Source: Actinoplanes aureus
Lineage (GTDB): Bacteria > Actinomycetota > Actinomycetes > Mycobacteriales > Micromonosporaceae
Length of the DNA stretch: 64,000 nt
Direction of reading: 5' to 3'
NCBI RefSeq assembly: GCF_015704865.1
Contig: NZ_JADQTO010000031.1
Location: forward strand, 1-64,000
Shown: positions 45,860 through 52,746 of the stretch, piece by piece
Layout of the letters: every line of letters begins with the position of its first letter
Position numbering within the stretch: position 1 is the first letter of the stretch
Translations under genes and position numbers: made by a program
Notes under the pieces: model-generated
What the model was told of the DNA's origin: nothing
Seen by the model: only the letters and a program-made list of their open reading frames with translations
The model's database searches: none

Positions 45860-47953
45860 TCAGGTGGTGGGTGCCGTCAGGTCGTAGACGGTGGTGTTGC
45901 CGACCGTCTGGGCGGTGAAGTTGGCGGCCACCCACTCGCTGATCTGCGAGCTGTAGCTGCTGCCACCGTTGCCGCCGCTCCGGGCGAAGCCGCCGCCCCC
46001 GATGAAGTAGTGGATCTGGCCGTCCGCGACGTACTGCTGGAACTGGGCGAGGGTGGGTGACGGGTCGGTGCCGTTGAACCCGCCGACCGCCATCACCGGC
46101 TCCTCGGTGGCCAGCTGATAGCCGGAGGCGCTCTGCGATCCGATCGCGGCCGCGACCCAGGTGTACTGGTCGGCGTTCTGCTCGAGCAGCGCCTTCATCT
46201 CGTCACTGACCTCGGCGGCGTTGAGCAGGCCACCCATGCCACCGCCGCGAGCACCCCCGCCGTCCCGGCCACCGCCGTTGGTCCCGCCCTGCGCCGTGCC
46301 ACCCGGCGTCGTGCCGCCCGGGGGAGCCGCGTTGCCGCCGCCTCCGGGGAGGCCGCCGCCTCCGGTCCGACCACCACCACCGGGGAAGCCGCCGCGGGTG
46401 CCGCCCCGGCCACCGCCCGGACCACCCCCGATGGCACCGGACACCGACGGCCCGGCGGACGGGATCGATCCGGTGTGCGGTTCCGACGCCGTCTGTAGCG
46501 CGTACGCCGCCGGTCCTGCCAGCGTCGCGCCCAGCGCGACCGCGGCAACCAGCAGGGCCAACCGCTGAGCCAGGCGGTAGGTCGCGACCACCGCGACCGC
46601 CGCCAGAAGGCCGACCACCAGCACCGGAAGGCGCAACCAGGGCAGGAAGTCGGCGCTGCGGCCCAGCAATGTGTACGACCACCACGCGGTAACCGCGATC
46701 GCCACACCGAGGGTGGCCGCCGCGAAGACGTTGCCCCGGTGCTTCCAGAGCAGCGCCGAGCCCATGGCGACCACCGCGCCCACCGCCGGCGCCAGCGCCA
46801 CCGTGTAGTAGGCGTGGAAGATCCCCTGCATCGAACTGAAGATCAACCCGGTGACCAGCAGCCAGCCGCCCCAGACGATCAGCCCGGCCCGCTGCACGTC
46901 GGTCCGCGACCGCCGAGCCGTGATCACCAGCCCCGCCACCAGGACGATCAGCGCCGCCGGGAGCAACCACGAGATCTGCCCGCCCTGCCCGCTCTCGAAG
47001 AGCCGCAGCGGTCCGCCCTCACCCCACATGCCGCCGGCGTTGCCACCGGCGTTGCCGACGCTGCCGGTCTCGTCGCCGTTGAGCCGGCCCAGCCCGTTGT
47101 AGCCGAGGGTCAGCTCGAGCAGGCTGTTGTTCTGCGAACCGCCGATGTACGGCCGCGCCGACGCCGGCACCAGTTCGACGATGGCGATGTACCAGCCGGC
47201 CGACACCACCAGCGCGCCCAGAGCGAGCAGCAACTGCCAGATCCGTCTGCCCAGCTTCGGCGGCCCGCCGATCAGATAGGCGAGCCCGAAAGCGGGCACC
47301 ACGAGCAGCGCTTGCAGCATCTTGGCGAGGAACGCGAAACCGACGAATACCCCGGCCAGCACGATCCACTTGGTGGCGCCGCTCTCGACGGCGCGCAGCG
47401 TCGCGTAGGCGCCCGCCACCATGAGGAAGACCAGCAGGGCATCCGGATTGTTGAAGCGGAACATCAGCACGGCCACCGGCGTGAGCGCGAAGACCGCCCC
47501 GGCGAGCAGCCCGGCCGCCGGCCCGGACGCACGCCGGACCGTGGCGTAGAGCAGGCCGGTGGTGGCGACGCCGAGCAGCGCCTGCGGCACCAGGATGCTC
47601 CACGAGCTGAGCCCGAAGATCCGTACCGAGAGCGCCATGATCCAGAGGGACGCGGGGGTCTTGTCGACGGTGATGGCGTTCGCCGCGTCGGACGAGCCGT
47701 AGAAGAAGGCTTGCCAGCTCTCCGACCCGGCCTGGACTGCGGCGGAATAGAACGCGTTCCCCCAGCCGGACTCGCCGAGCCCCCAGATGTAAAGGACCGC
47801 GGTGAGCACGAGGAGGGCGTAGAGGGACGGGCGGATCCAGGGTGCGTCCGAACAACCGAGGAGGTAACGCGCGGCGCCGGTGCGATCGCGCGGTGGCGGA
47901 GCGGGTGCCTCCGGGACTTCAGCGCCGGGCGCCTGCGGCAACAACAAGGTCAT
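45860..47953 (-). CDS. Family-39-like membrane glycosyltransferase (YkcB type)
   Basis: 697 residues from ATG 47953. A soluble head of about 45 residues precedes around 11 membrane helices. The first periplasmic loop holds NAFYSAAVQAGSESWQAFFY, and the DKTPASLWI motif is conserved in ArnT/PMT-like transferases that take sugar from polyprenyl phosphate. After the last helix comes a 75-residue Gly-rich low-complexity linker. A C-terminal extracytoplasmic domain closes the chain (EVSDEMKALLEQNADQYTWV ... GGFNGTDPSPTLAQFQQYVA). The enzyme transfers a sugar outside the membrane, and the nearby GT2/GtrA protein would provide the donor. The protein start was fixed by hydrophobic content; a much longer frame upstream is an artefact. 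Confidence 0.85.
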   Translation of the reverse strand: MTLLLPQAPGAEVPEAPAPPPRDRTGAARYLLGCSDAPWIRPSLYALLVLTAVLYIWGLGESGWGNAFYSAAVQAGSESWQAFFYGSSDAANAITVDKTPASLWIMALSVRIFGLSSWSILVPQALLGVATTGLLYATVRRASGPAAGLLAGAVFALTPVAVLMFRFNNPDALLVFLMVAGAYATLRAVESGATKWIVLAGVFVGFAFLAKMLQALLVVPAFGLAYLIGGPPKLGRRIWQLLLALGALVVSAGWYIAIVELVPASARPYIGGSQNNSLLELTLGYNGLGRLNGDETGSVGNAGGNAGGMWGEGGPLRLFESGQGGQISWLLPAALIVLVAGLVITARRSRTDVQRAGLIVWGGWLLVTGLIFSSMQGIFHAYYTVALAPAVGAVVAMGSALLWKHRGNVFAAATLGVAIAVTAWWSYTLLGRSADFLPWLRLPVLVVGLLAAVAVVATYRLAQRLALLVAAVALGATLAGPAAYALQTASEPHTGSIPSAGPSVSGAIGGGPGGGRGGTRGGFPGGGGRTGGGGLPGGGGNAAPPGGTTPGGTAQGGTNGGGRDGGGARGGGMGGLLNAAEVSDEMKALLEQNADQYTWVAAAIGSQSASGYQLATEEPVMAVGGFNGTDPSPTLAQFQQYVADGQIHYFIGGGGFARSGGNGGSSYSSQISEWVAANFTAQTVGNTTVYDLTAPTT

Positions 47954-48039
47954 ACATGCAACGATCGGCGGAGGCGCTGTCGGACCCTTGTGGCCTCGCT
48001 GGGCGGCCCCTGTGAACCGGGACCGCCCACGCGAAACAG

Positions 48040-49104
48040 TCAGACGGTGCGGCGCTTCGCCGACGCCGCGGCCAGCCGCTCCAGCACACCCACGGTCGTG
48101 TCCCAGCCCATGCAGGCGTCGGTGACCGACTGCCCGTACGTGAGCTCGCCGCCCAGGTCCTGCCGTCCCGGCTCGAGGAAACTCTCCAGCATCACGCCGC
48201 TGATCCCGCGCTGCCCGGCTTCCAGCTGCTGGGCCACGTCCTCGGCCACCACCGGCTGCCGCAGGTGGTCCTTGTTGCTGTTGCCGTGCGAGCAGTCGAT
48301 CACCAGGCGCTCCGGCTCGCCGGCCTTGCGCAGCAGATCCAACGACGCCTGGACATCCGCGGCGCTGTAGTTCGGCTTGCCGCCGCCGCCACGCAGCACC
48401 AGGTGGCAATCCGGGTTGCCGGTGGTGTGCAGGATCGCCGGGGTGCCCGAGTAGTCGATACCGGGGAAGACGTGCTGCGCCGCGGCGGCCTGGATGGCGT
48501 CGACCGCGGTGGAGACGCTGCCGTCGGGGCGGTTCTTCATGCCGATCGGCATCGACAGGCCGGAGGCGAGCTGGCGGTGCACCTGCGACTCGACCGTACG
48601 CGCGCCGATGGCACCCCACGCCACGGTGTCCGCGATGTACTGCGGGGTGATCGGGTCGAGGAACTCGACACCCACCGGCAGGCCCCGGCCGACCACCTCG
48701 AGCAGCAGCTTGCGGGCGATCCGCAGGCCGGTGCCGACGTCGCCGGTGCCGTCCAGGCCCGGGTCCATGATCAGACCCTTCCAGCCGACCGTGGAGCGCG
48801 GCTTCTCGAAGTACACCCGCATCACGATCAGCAGGTCGTCGCTGAGCCGCTCGGCCTGTTTGCGCAGCAGCGAGGCGTACTCGCCGGCGGCCGCGACGTC
48901 GTGCACCGAACACGGGCCGACGACCGCGATCAGCCGCTGATCTCGGCCGTTCAGCACGTCTTCGACCTGCTTGCGCCCGGCCAGCACGGTGTCATGGAGG
49001 TCGGAGGTGAGCGGCAGCTCGTGGTGCAGCAGCGCCGGGCTCATCAGCGGGACGACCTTCTCGATGCGCTGGTCGCGGACGCGCTGAACCTCGGGGGCAG
49101 TCAT
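48040..49104 (-). CDS. aroG: 3-deoxy-7-phosphoheptulonate (DAHP) synthase, class I
   Basis: 354 residues from ATG 49104 with GGAGAG nearby; the frame upstream is leader sequence. The enzyme joins phosphoenolpyruvate and erythrose 4-phosphate in the first step of the shikimate pathway. Landmarks of the class I (AroF/G/H) TIM barrel are VVGPCSVHD, VMRVYFEKPRSTVGWKGLI, GVEFLDPITPQYIADTVAWG, RTVESQVHRQLASGLSMPIG, FKN-like KNRPDGS, VIDCSHGNSNKDH and GVMLESFL. The length is normal, and all active-site loops are present. The gene follows a structured leader with an intrinsic terminator (49120-49310), so attenuation is likely. The aroG symbol is by family; aroF would do as well. Confidence 0.93.
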   Translation of the reverse strand: MTAPEVQRVRDQRIEKVVPLMSPALLHHELPLTSDLHDTVLAGRKQVEDVLNGRDQRLIAVVGPCSVHDVAAAGEYASLLRKQAERLSDDLLIVMRVYFEKPRSTVGWKGLIMDPGLDGTGDVGTGLRIARKLLLEVVGRGLPVGVEFLDPITPQYIADTVAWGAIGARTVESQVHRQLASGLSMPIGMKNRPDGSVSTAVDAIQAAAAQHVFPGIDYSGTPAILHTTGNPDCHLVLRGGGGKPNYSAADVQASLDLLRKAGEPERLVIDCSHGNSNKDHLRQPVVAEDVAQQLEAGQRGISGVMLESFLEPGRQDLGGELTYGQSVTDACMGWDTTVGVLERLAAASAKRRTV

Positions 49105-49161
49105 TTTTGATCTCTCCTTCGCCGGCCGCCCGTGGGCGAGAGCCGGCTTGCTCGTCGCAAA

Positions 49162-49189
49162 CAAAAAGGCAGCGACGTCGTCGCTGCCT
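49162..49189 (-). terminator. Leader terminator before DAHP synthase
   Basis: A 10-bp perfect stem (AGGCAGCGAC with GTCGCTGCCT) and three-base loop, directly followed by TTTTTG on the minus strand. It lies 58 nt before the DAHP synthase start, so it must be bypassed for expression. Confidence 0.85.
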
Positions 49190-49212
49190 CAGCCGGCTCT
49201 GGCGGGGGTGTC

Positions 49213-49278
49213 TCAGGTCATGCGGTCATGGCCGAGGCACCGGCGCGAGCCGGCCTCGTAAACCAATAGAACGACCAT
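49213..49278 (-). CDS. Candidate leader peptide
   Basis: ATG 49278 opens a 21-residue frame (MVVLLVYEAGSRRCLGHDRM plus Thr) within the leader loop, ending just inside the stem that precedes the terminator. It has one Tyr and no Trp or Phe, so classic aromatic attenuation through this peptide is weakly supported. Translation is unproven. Confidence 0.35.
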   Translation of the reverse strand: MVVLLVYEAGSRRCLGHDRMT

Positions 49279-49309
49279 GCGTGAGACACGCCCGCCAGCA
49301 TAGCCGCTC

Positions 49310-50854
49310 TCAGCTCGCCCGCTGTAACTCCTGGGGCTTTTGTTCAAGTGTTGGGATGAGCGGCAGCATGACGGTGAACACGGTCTGGCCGGGGCGGCTC
49401 TGCACGCCCACCTGGCCACCGTGTGAGGTCACCACCGCGTGCACGATCGACAGGCCCAGGCCGGTGCTGCCGGCGGCCCGCGACCGGGAGCTGTCACCGC
49501 GCGCGAACCGTTCGAAGATGCGCGGGGCCAGCTCCGGGTCGATACCGGGACCGTTGTCGCTCACCTGGATCACGGCGGCGTTCGGGACGGCGCCGACCCG
49601 CACGGTCACCGTCGAGCCCTCCGGCGTGTGGGTACGCGCATTGGCCAGCAGGTTCGCCAGCACCTGGTGCAGCCGGGCGCCGTCACCGATCACCGAGACC
49701 GGCTCCTGCGGCAGATCGAGCTGCCAGAAGTGGCGCGGCCCGGCGGCGTGCGCGTCGCTCGTCGCGTCGACGGCCAGCATGGTGAGGTCGACCGGGTCCT
49801 GGGCCAGCGGGCGGCCGGCGTCCAGACGGGCCAGCAGGAGCAGGTCCTCGACCAGCGTGGTCATCCGCTTCGCCTCGGACTCGACCCGGGTCAGCACGTG
49901 CGCGATCTCGTCCGGGACGACCTGGCGGCTGCGGCGGCTGAGCTCGGCGTACCCGCGGATCGCGGCGAGCGGGGTGCGCAGCTCGTGACTGGCGTCGGCG
50001 ACGAACTGGCGTACCTGCATCTCGCTGGCGTGCCGGGCCTCCAGCGCGTTGCCGACGTGGTCCAGCATGCGGTTCAGCGCGGCGCCGACCTGGCCGACCT
50101 CGGTGCGCGGGTCGGTGTCGCCCTCGGGGACTCGCTGCGCGAGTCGCACCTCGCCGGCGTCGAGCTTCAGCTCGGAGACGCGGGTCGCGGTGGCTGCCAC
50201 TCGATCAAGAGGCTTGAGAGTACGGCGGACGATGAGCGCCCCACCCCATCCGGCGATGATCAGTGAACCGGCGATCACACAGCCGGTGAACGCGGCGACC
50301 GTGACCAGAGTCGAGTTGACCTGGTCGAGGGAGATCCCGACGTAGTAGACCGTCCCGTCGTTCTTGACGACCTTGGTCATCCGGTAAGCGGGCAGGTCCC
50401 CGCCGAGGTCGACGTCGACGTTGCTGCCGTCTGCCGGCACCTCGGCCAGCACGATGGTCTTCTGCGCCCCGGTGAGATCGACGACCTCGTCGTTGGCGTC
50501 CTTGAACTTCACCACGCCGCCGGCGAGCGAGCCGTCGGAGGCCTGCTGCAGCACGATGGCGTCACCCGGGATGCCGCCAGGGAGGCCGTCACCCTGACCG
50601 GAAGGGGCGGGTTTGTCAGCCCAGTCGGTCGAGTTCGGGAACGGCCGGAAACCGATGCGCCGGGAGACGTCGTCCAGCTCTTTGTCGATCTGGCTGTGCA
50701 GCGACTTGTAGAGGTAGATCTCCGCGGTACTGCCGACGACCAGGCCCAGGACCGACAACAGGGCGATCATGATCGCCACCAGCCGGGTGCGCAAAGACCA
50801 GCCCGCCGGGCTCCGCCAGCGCGCAGGGCGGCTGTGGATCACGGCAGTGGCCAT
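49310..50854 (-). CDS. HAMP-domain sensor histidine kinase
   Basis: 514 residues. The first membrane helix is at about 23-45 (VAIMIALLSVLGLVVGSTAE) and the second at about 185-208, with an extracytoplasmic sensor region of 140 residues between them. A HAMP domain follows (RRTLKPLDRVAATATRVSEL), then HisKA with FVADASHELRTPLAAIRGYA (phospho-accepting His), then HATPase_c with N box LANLLANARTH, G1 VSDNGPGID, F box IFERFARGD and G2 STGLGLSIVHAV. It is the partner of the OmpR-type regulator whose stop lies 1 nt upstream of its start. The stimulus is unknown. Confidence 0.93.
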   Translation of the reverse strand: MATAVIHSRPARWRSPAGWSLRTRLVAIMIALLSVLGLVVGSTAEIYLYKSLHSQIDKELDDVSRRIGFRPFPNSTDWADKPAPSGQGDGLPGGIPGDAIVLQQASDGSLAGGVVKFKDANDEVVDLTGAQKTIVLAEVPADGSNVDVDLGGDLPAYRMTKVVKNDGTVYYVGISLDQVNSTLVTVAAFTGCVIAGSLIIAGWGGALIVRRTLKPLDRVAATATRVSELKLDAGEVRLAQRVPEGDTDPRTEVGQVGAALNRMLDHVGNALEARHASEMQVRQFVADASHELRTPLAAIRGYAELSRRSRQVVPDEIAHVLTRVESEAKRMTTLVEDLLLLARLDAGRPLAQDPVDLTMLAVDATSDAHAAGPRHFWQLDLPQEPVSVIGDGARLHQVLANLLANARTHTPEGSTVTVRVGAVPNAAVIQVSDNGPGIDPELAPRIFERFARGDSSRSRAAGSTGLGLSIVHAVVTSHGGQVGVQSRPGQTVFTVMLPLIPTLEQKPQELQRAS

Positions 50855-50855
50855 G

Positions 50856-51587
50856 TCAGTCGGCCGGCTTGAGCACGTAGCCCGCGCCCCGCATGGTGTG
50901 GATCATCGGCGCCCGGCCGGCGTCGATCTTCTTCCGCAGGTACGAGATGTACAGCTCCACGACGTTGGCCTGCCCGCCGAAGTCGTAGTTCCACACCCGG
51001 TCCAGGATCTGCGGCTTGCTCAGCACCCGGCGCGGGTTGCGCATCAGGTAGCGCAGCAGCTCGAACTCGGTGGCGGTCAGCGTGATCAGCTCACCGGCGC
51101 GGCAGACCTCGTGCGAGTCCTCGTCCAGCGTCAGGTCACCGACGACCAGCTGCGACTCGGTACGCATAGGCGCGTGTCCCATCCGCCGCATCAGCCCGCG
51201 CAGCCGGGCCACCACCTCTTCCAGGCTGAACGGCTTGGTCACGTAGTCGTCGCCGCCGGCGGTTAGCCCGGTGATCCGGTCCTCGACCGAGTCCTTCGCG
51301 GTCAGGAAGAGCACCGGGACCTCGGGGGTCTCCCCGCGCAGCCGGCGCAGCACCTCGAGCCCGTCGATGTCGGGCAGCATCATGTCCAGGACGACGGCGT
51401 CGGGGCGGAAGTCACGGGCGGTACGCACGGCGGTCATCCCGTCGCCCGCGCTGCGGACGTCCCAGCCCTCGTATCGCAGCGCCATCGAGAGCAGCTCGGC
51501 CAGGGTGGGCTCGTCGTCCACCACGAGCACCCGTACCGGGGTCCCGTCGGGCCGCCGGAGATCGGTGCTGGAGTCTGCGTTCGCCAT
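50856..51587 (-). CDS. OmpR-family response regulator
   Basis: 243 residues from ATG 51587 (GGGG seven bases upstream; ATG 51593 is an alternative). The receiver domain has VLVVDDEPTLAELL, the phospho-acceptor in AVVLDMMLPDIDGLEVL, FLTAKD and YVTKPFSLEE. The C-terminal winged helix has LTLDEDSHEV, TATEFELLRYLMRNPRRVLS and the recognition region NVVELYISYLRKKID with TMRGAGYVLK. Phosphorylated by the histidine kinase encoded 1 nt downstream, it would regulate transcription. The small membrane-anchored protein divergent at 51747 is a possible target. Confidence 0.93.
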   Translation of the reverse strand: MANADSSTDLRRPDGTPVRVLVVDDEPTLAELLSMALRYEGWDVRSAGDGMTAVRTARDFRPDAVVLDMMLPDIDGLEVLRRLRGETPEVPVLFLTAKDSVEDRITGLTAGGDDYVTKPFSLEEVVARLRGLMRRMGHAPMRTESQLVVGDLTLDEDSHEVCRAGELITLTATEFELLRYLMRNPRRVLSKPQILDRVWNYDFGGQANVVELYISYLRKKIDAGRAPMIHTMRGAGYVLKPAD

Positions 51588-51746
51588 CGTCATGCCCCTA
51601 CTGTGCTGGGCGACGCTCTGCGCCGGCTTTCGGTTTCCTGTGTGCCAGCTGTGTCTCGGACACAGTTCGGCGCGCGATTCTCGGCCATGAGACATTCGCC
51701 GGTGTGGCATACCGGATCAAGGAGACAAAAGCCGCATGATGGATGG

Positions 51747-51965
51747 ATGCGAAGCGGACCGAGACTGGCGGCGGTGTTGTCCGCGCTCGCCTTCCTCCTC
51801 CTCGCCCTCGTCCCGGTCTCCCCGGCGGCCGCGCAGGCAGAGCCCAAACCGGAGACGGTGGGTGCACCCGAACTGCCCGGCGGCGGAACCAGCCCGATGC
51901 TGCTCGCCGCGATCGGCGGCTACCTGCTGACCGGCGGCCTCGCGTTGCTGCTGCTCAGGCGCTGA
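51747..51965 (+). CDS. Small secreted protein with C-terminal membrane anchor
   Basis: 72 residues from ATG 51747. Signal peptide at 1-28 (LAAVLSALAFLLLALVPVSP). After 15 residues comes ELPGGGTSP, then a hydrophobic helix (MLLAAIGGYLLTGGLALLLL) and two arginines. This is the layout of a sortase-sorting signal, though the strict LPxTG motif is not met. It could be a simple membrane-anchored protein. It is divergent from the OmpR-type regulator gene across 160 nt. No family is recognised. Confidence 0.6.
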   Translation: MRSGPRLAAVLSALAFLLLALVPVSPAAAQAEPKPETVGAPELPGGGTSPMLLAAIGGYLLTGGLALLLLRR

Positions 51966-52050
51966 CCACCTGGATGGGGCGGAACACTCGCTGTACGCCG
52001 GATGTTATGCGAGCGTTGAGATCGGCGACGCGAGCGTGGGGAGTGAGCAC

Positions 52051-52422
52051 GTGGATCTTCTCGAGGAGTACCGCAGGGCCACCTTCTTCTTCGAGTCCGG
52101 CGACCCGCTCGGTGCCGCCCGCCTGCTCGAACCGATAGTCGAGGCCGAGCCGCACAACACCGCGGTACGTCAGCTGCTGGCCCGGGCCTACTTCAACTCG
52201 GCACAGCTGAACGGCGCGGAAACGCAGCTCCGAGCCTTGATCGAGCATGATCCCTCGGATCACTACGCGCACCACGTGCTCGGCCGGACCCTGGAGCGGG
52301 CCGGCCGTTTTCGTGAGGCCCTGCCGCACCTGCGCCTGGCCGCCGCGATGAAGAGCCAGCCCGACTACCAGGAGGCCCTGCGCCGGGTCGAGACCTGGCT
52401 CGGCAAGAACAGCGCGGCGTAG
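52051..52422 (+). CDS. Tetratricopeptide repeat protein
   Basis: 123 residues from GTG 52051, which has GGGGAG seven bases upstream; GTG 52036 is five codons earlier. Three TPR motifs are clear: RRATFFFESGDPLGAARLLE, VRQLLARAYFNSAQLNGAET and AHHVLGRTLERAGRFREALP. It is all helical with no signal peptide. Such small TPR proteins serve as protein-protein adaptors; no partner is evident. The Smr gene starts 10 nt downstream on the same strand, so the two are probably cotranscribed. Confidence 0.85.
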   Translation: MDLLEEYRRATFFFESGDPLGAARLLEPIVEAEPHNTAVRQLLARAYFNSAQLNGAETQLRALIEHDPSDHYAHHVLGRTLERAGRFREALPHLRLAAAMKSQPDYQEALRRVETWLGKNSAA

Positions 52423-52432
52423 GGTCTCGATC

Positions 52433-52717
52433 GTGAAGCTGAAGCTGGACCTGCACGACATCTTCAACAAGGGCCACGAGATCGATCGGGCCCTGCGCGG
52501 GATCATCGACGAGGCGATCGAGAAGAAGGCCACCCTCGTCGAGATCATCCCGGGCAAGGGCAGTGGCGCCCTGAAGAAGAAGGTGCTGCGCTTCCTCGAC
52601 CAGCGAGAGATCAAGCAGCTCTATCACCGGGTCGAGAAGGACGGCGACAACTGGGGCCGCCTCTTCATCCACTTCCGCTTCAACGCGCCCACCGGTCGCC
52701 GCGGTCGCGGTCGATAA
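52433..52717 (+). CDS. Smr-domain protein
   Basis: 94 residues from GTG 52433, 10 nt after the TPR gene. A stand-alone Smr (small MutS-related) domain: LKLDLHDIFNKGHEIDRALR, the conserved VEIIPGKGSGALKKKVLRFL with the GKGSG loop, and RLFIHFR at the end. Smr domains cleave or bind branched DNA or RNA. The LDxH start of the domain is present as LDLH. A basic tail of Gly/Arg (GRRGRGR) may add nucleic-acid binding. It ends 30 nt before the convergent M28 peptidase gene. Confidence 0.85.
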   Translation: MKLKLDLHDIFNKGHEIDRALRGIIDEAIEKKATLVEIIPGKGSGALKKKVLRFLDQREIKQLYHRVEKDGDNWGRLFIHFRFNAPTGRRGRGR

Positions 52718-52746
52718 CGCGGTACCGGAGGCCGTCGGCCGGAGCA

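Larger units (their letters stand above)
49120..49310 (-). promoter_or_regulatory. Structured leader of the DAHP synthase gene (candidate attenuator)
   Basis: The minus-strand leader contains a long stem, 49282-49296 with 49201-49215 (14 of 15 pairs), around a short open frame. It then has an arm at 49191-49200 that can pair perfectly with 49139-49148, with an intrinsic terminator between the two. The word GCCGGC occurs in the short frame and in both of these arms, so pairings compete. A TATGCT box lies near 49303-49308. A leader that folds alternatively and ends in a terminator is an attenuator design; the signal is unknown. Confidence 0.55.

Noticed and set aside
46739-48370. 543-codon plus-strand frame over the membrane glycosyltransferase and DAHP synthase genes
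   Set aside because: Low-complexity Arg/Gln/Pro text with no motif; the minus strand carries recognisable membrane helices and active-site loops.
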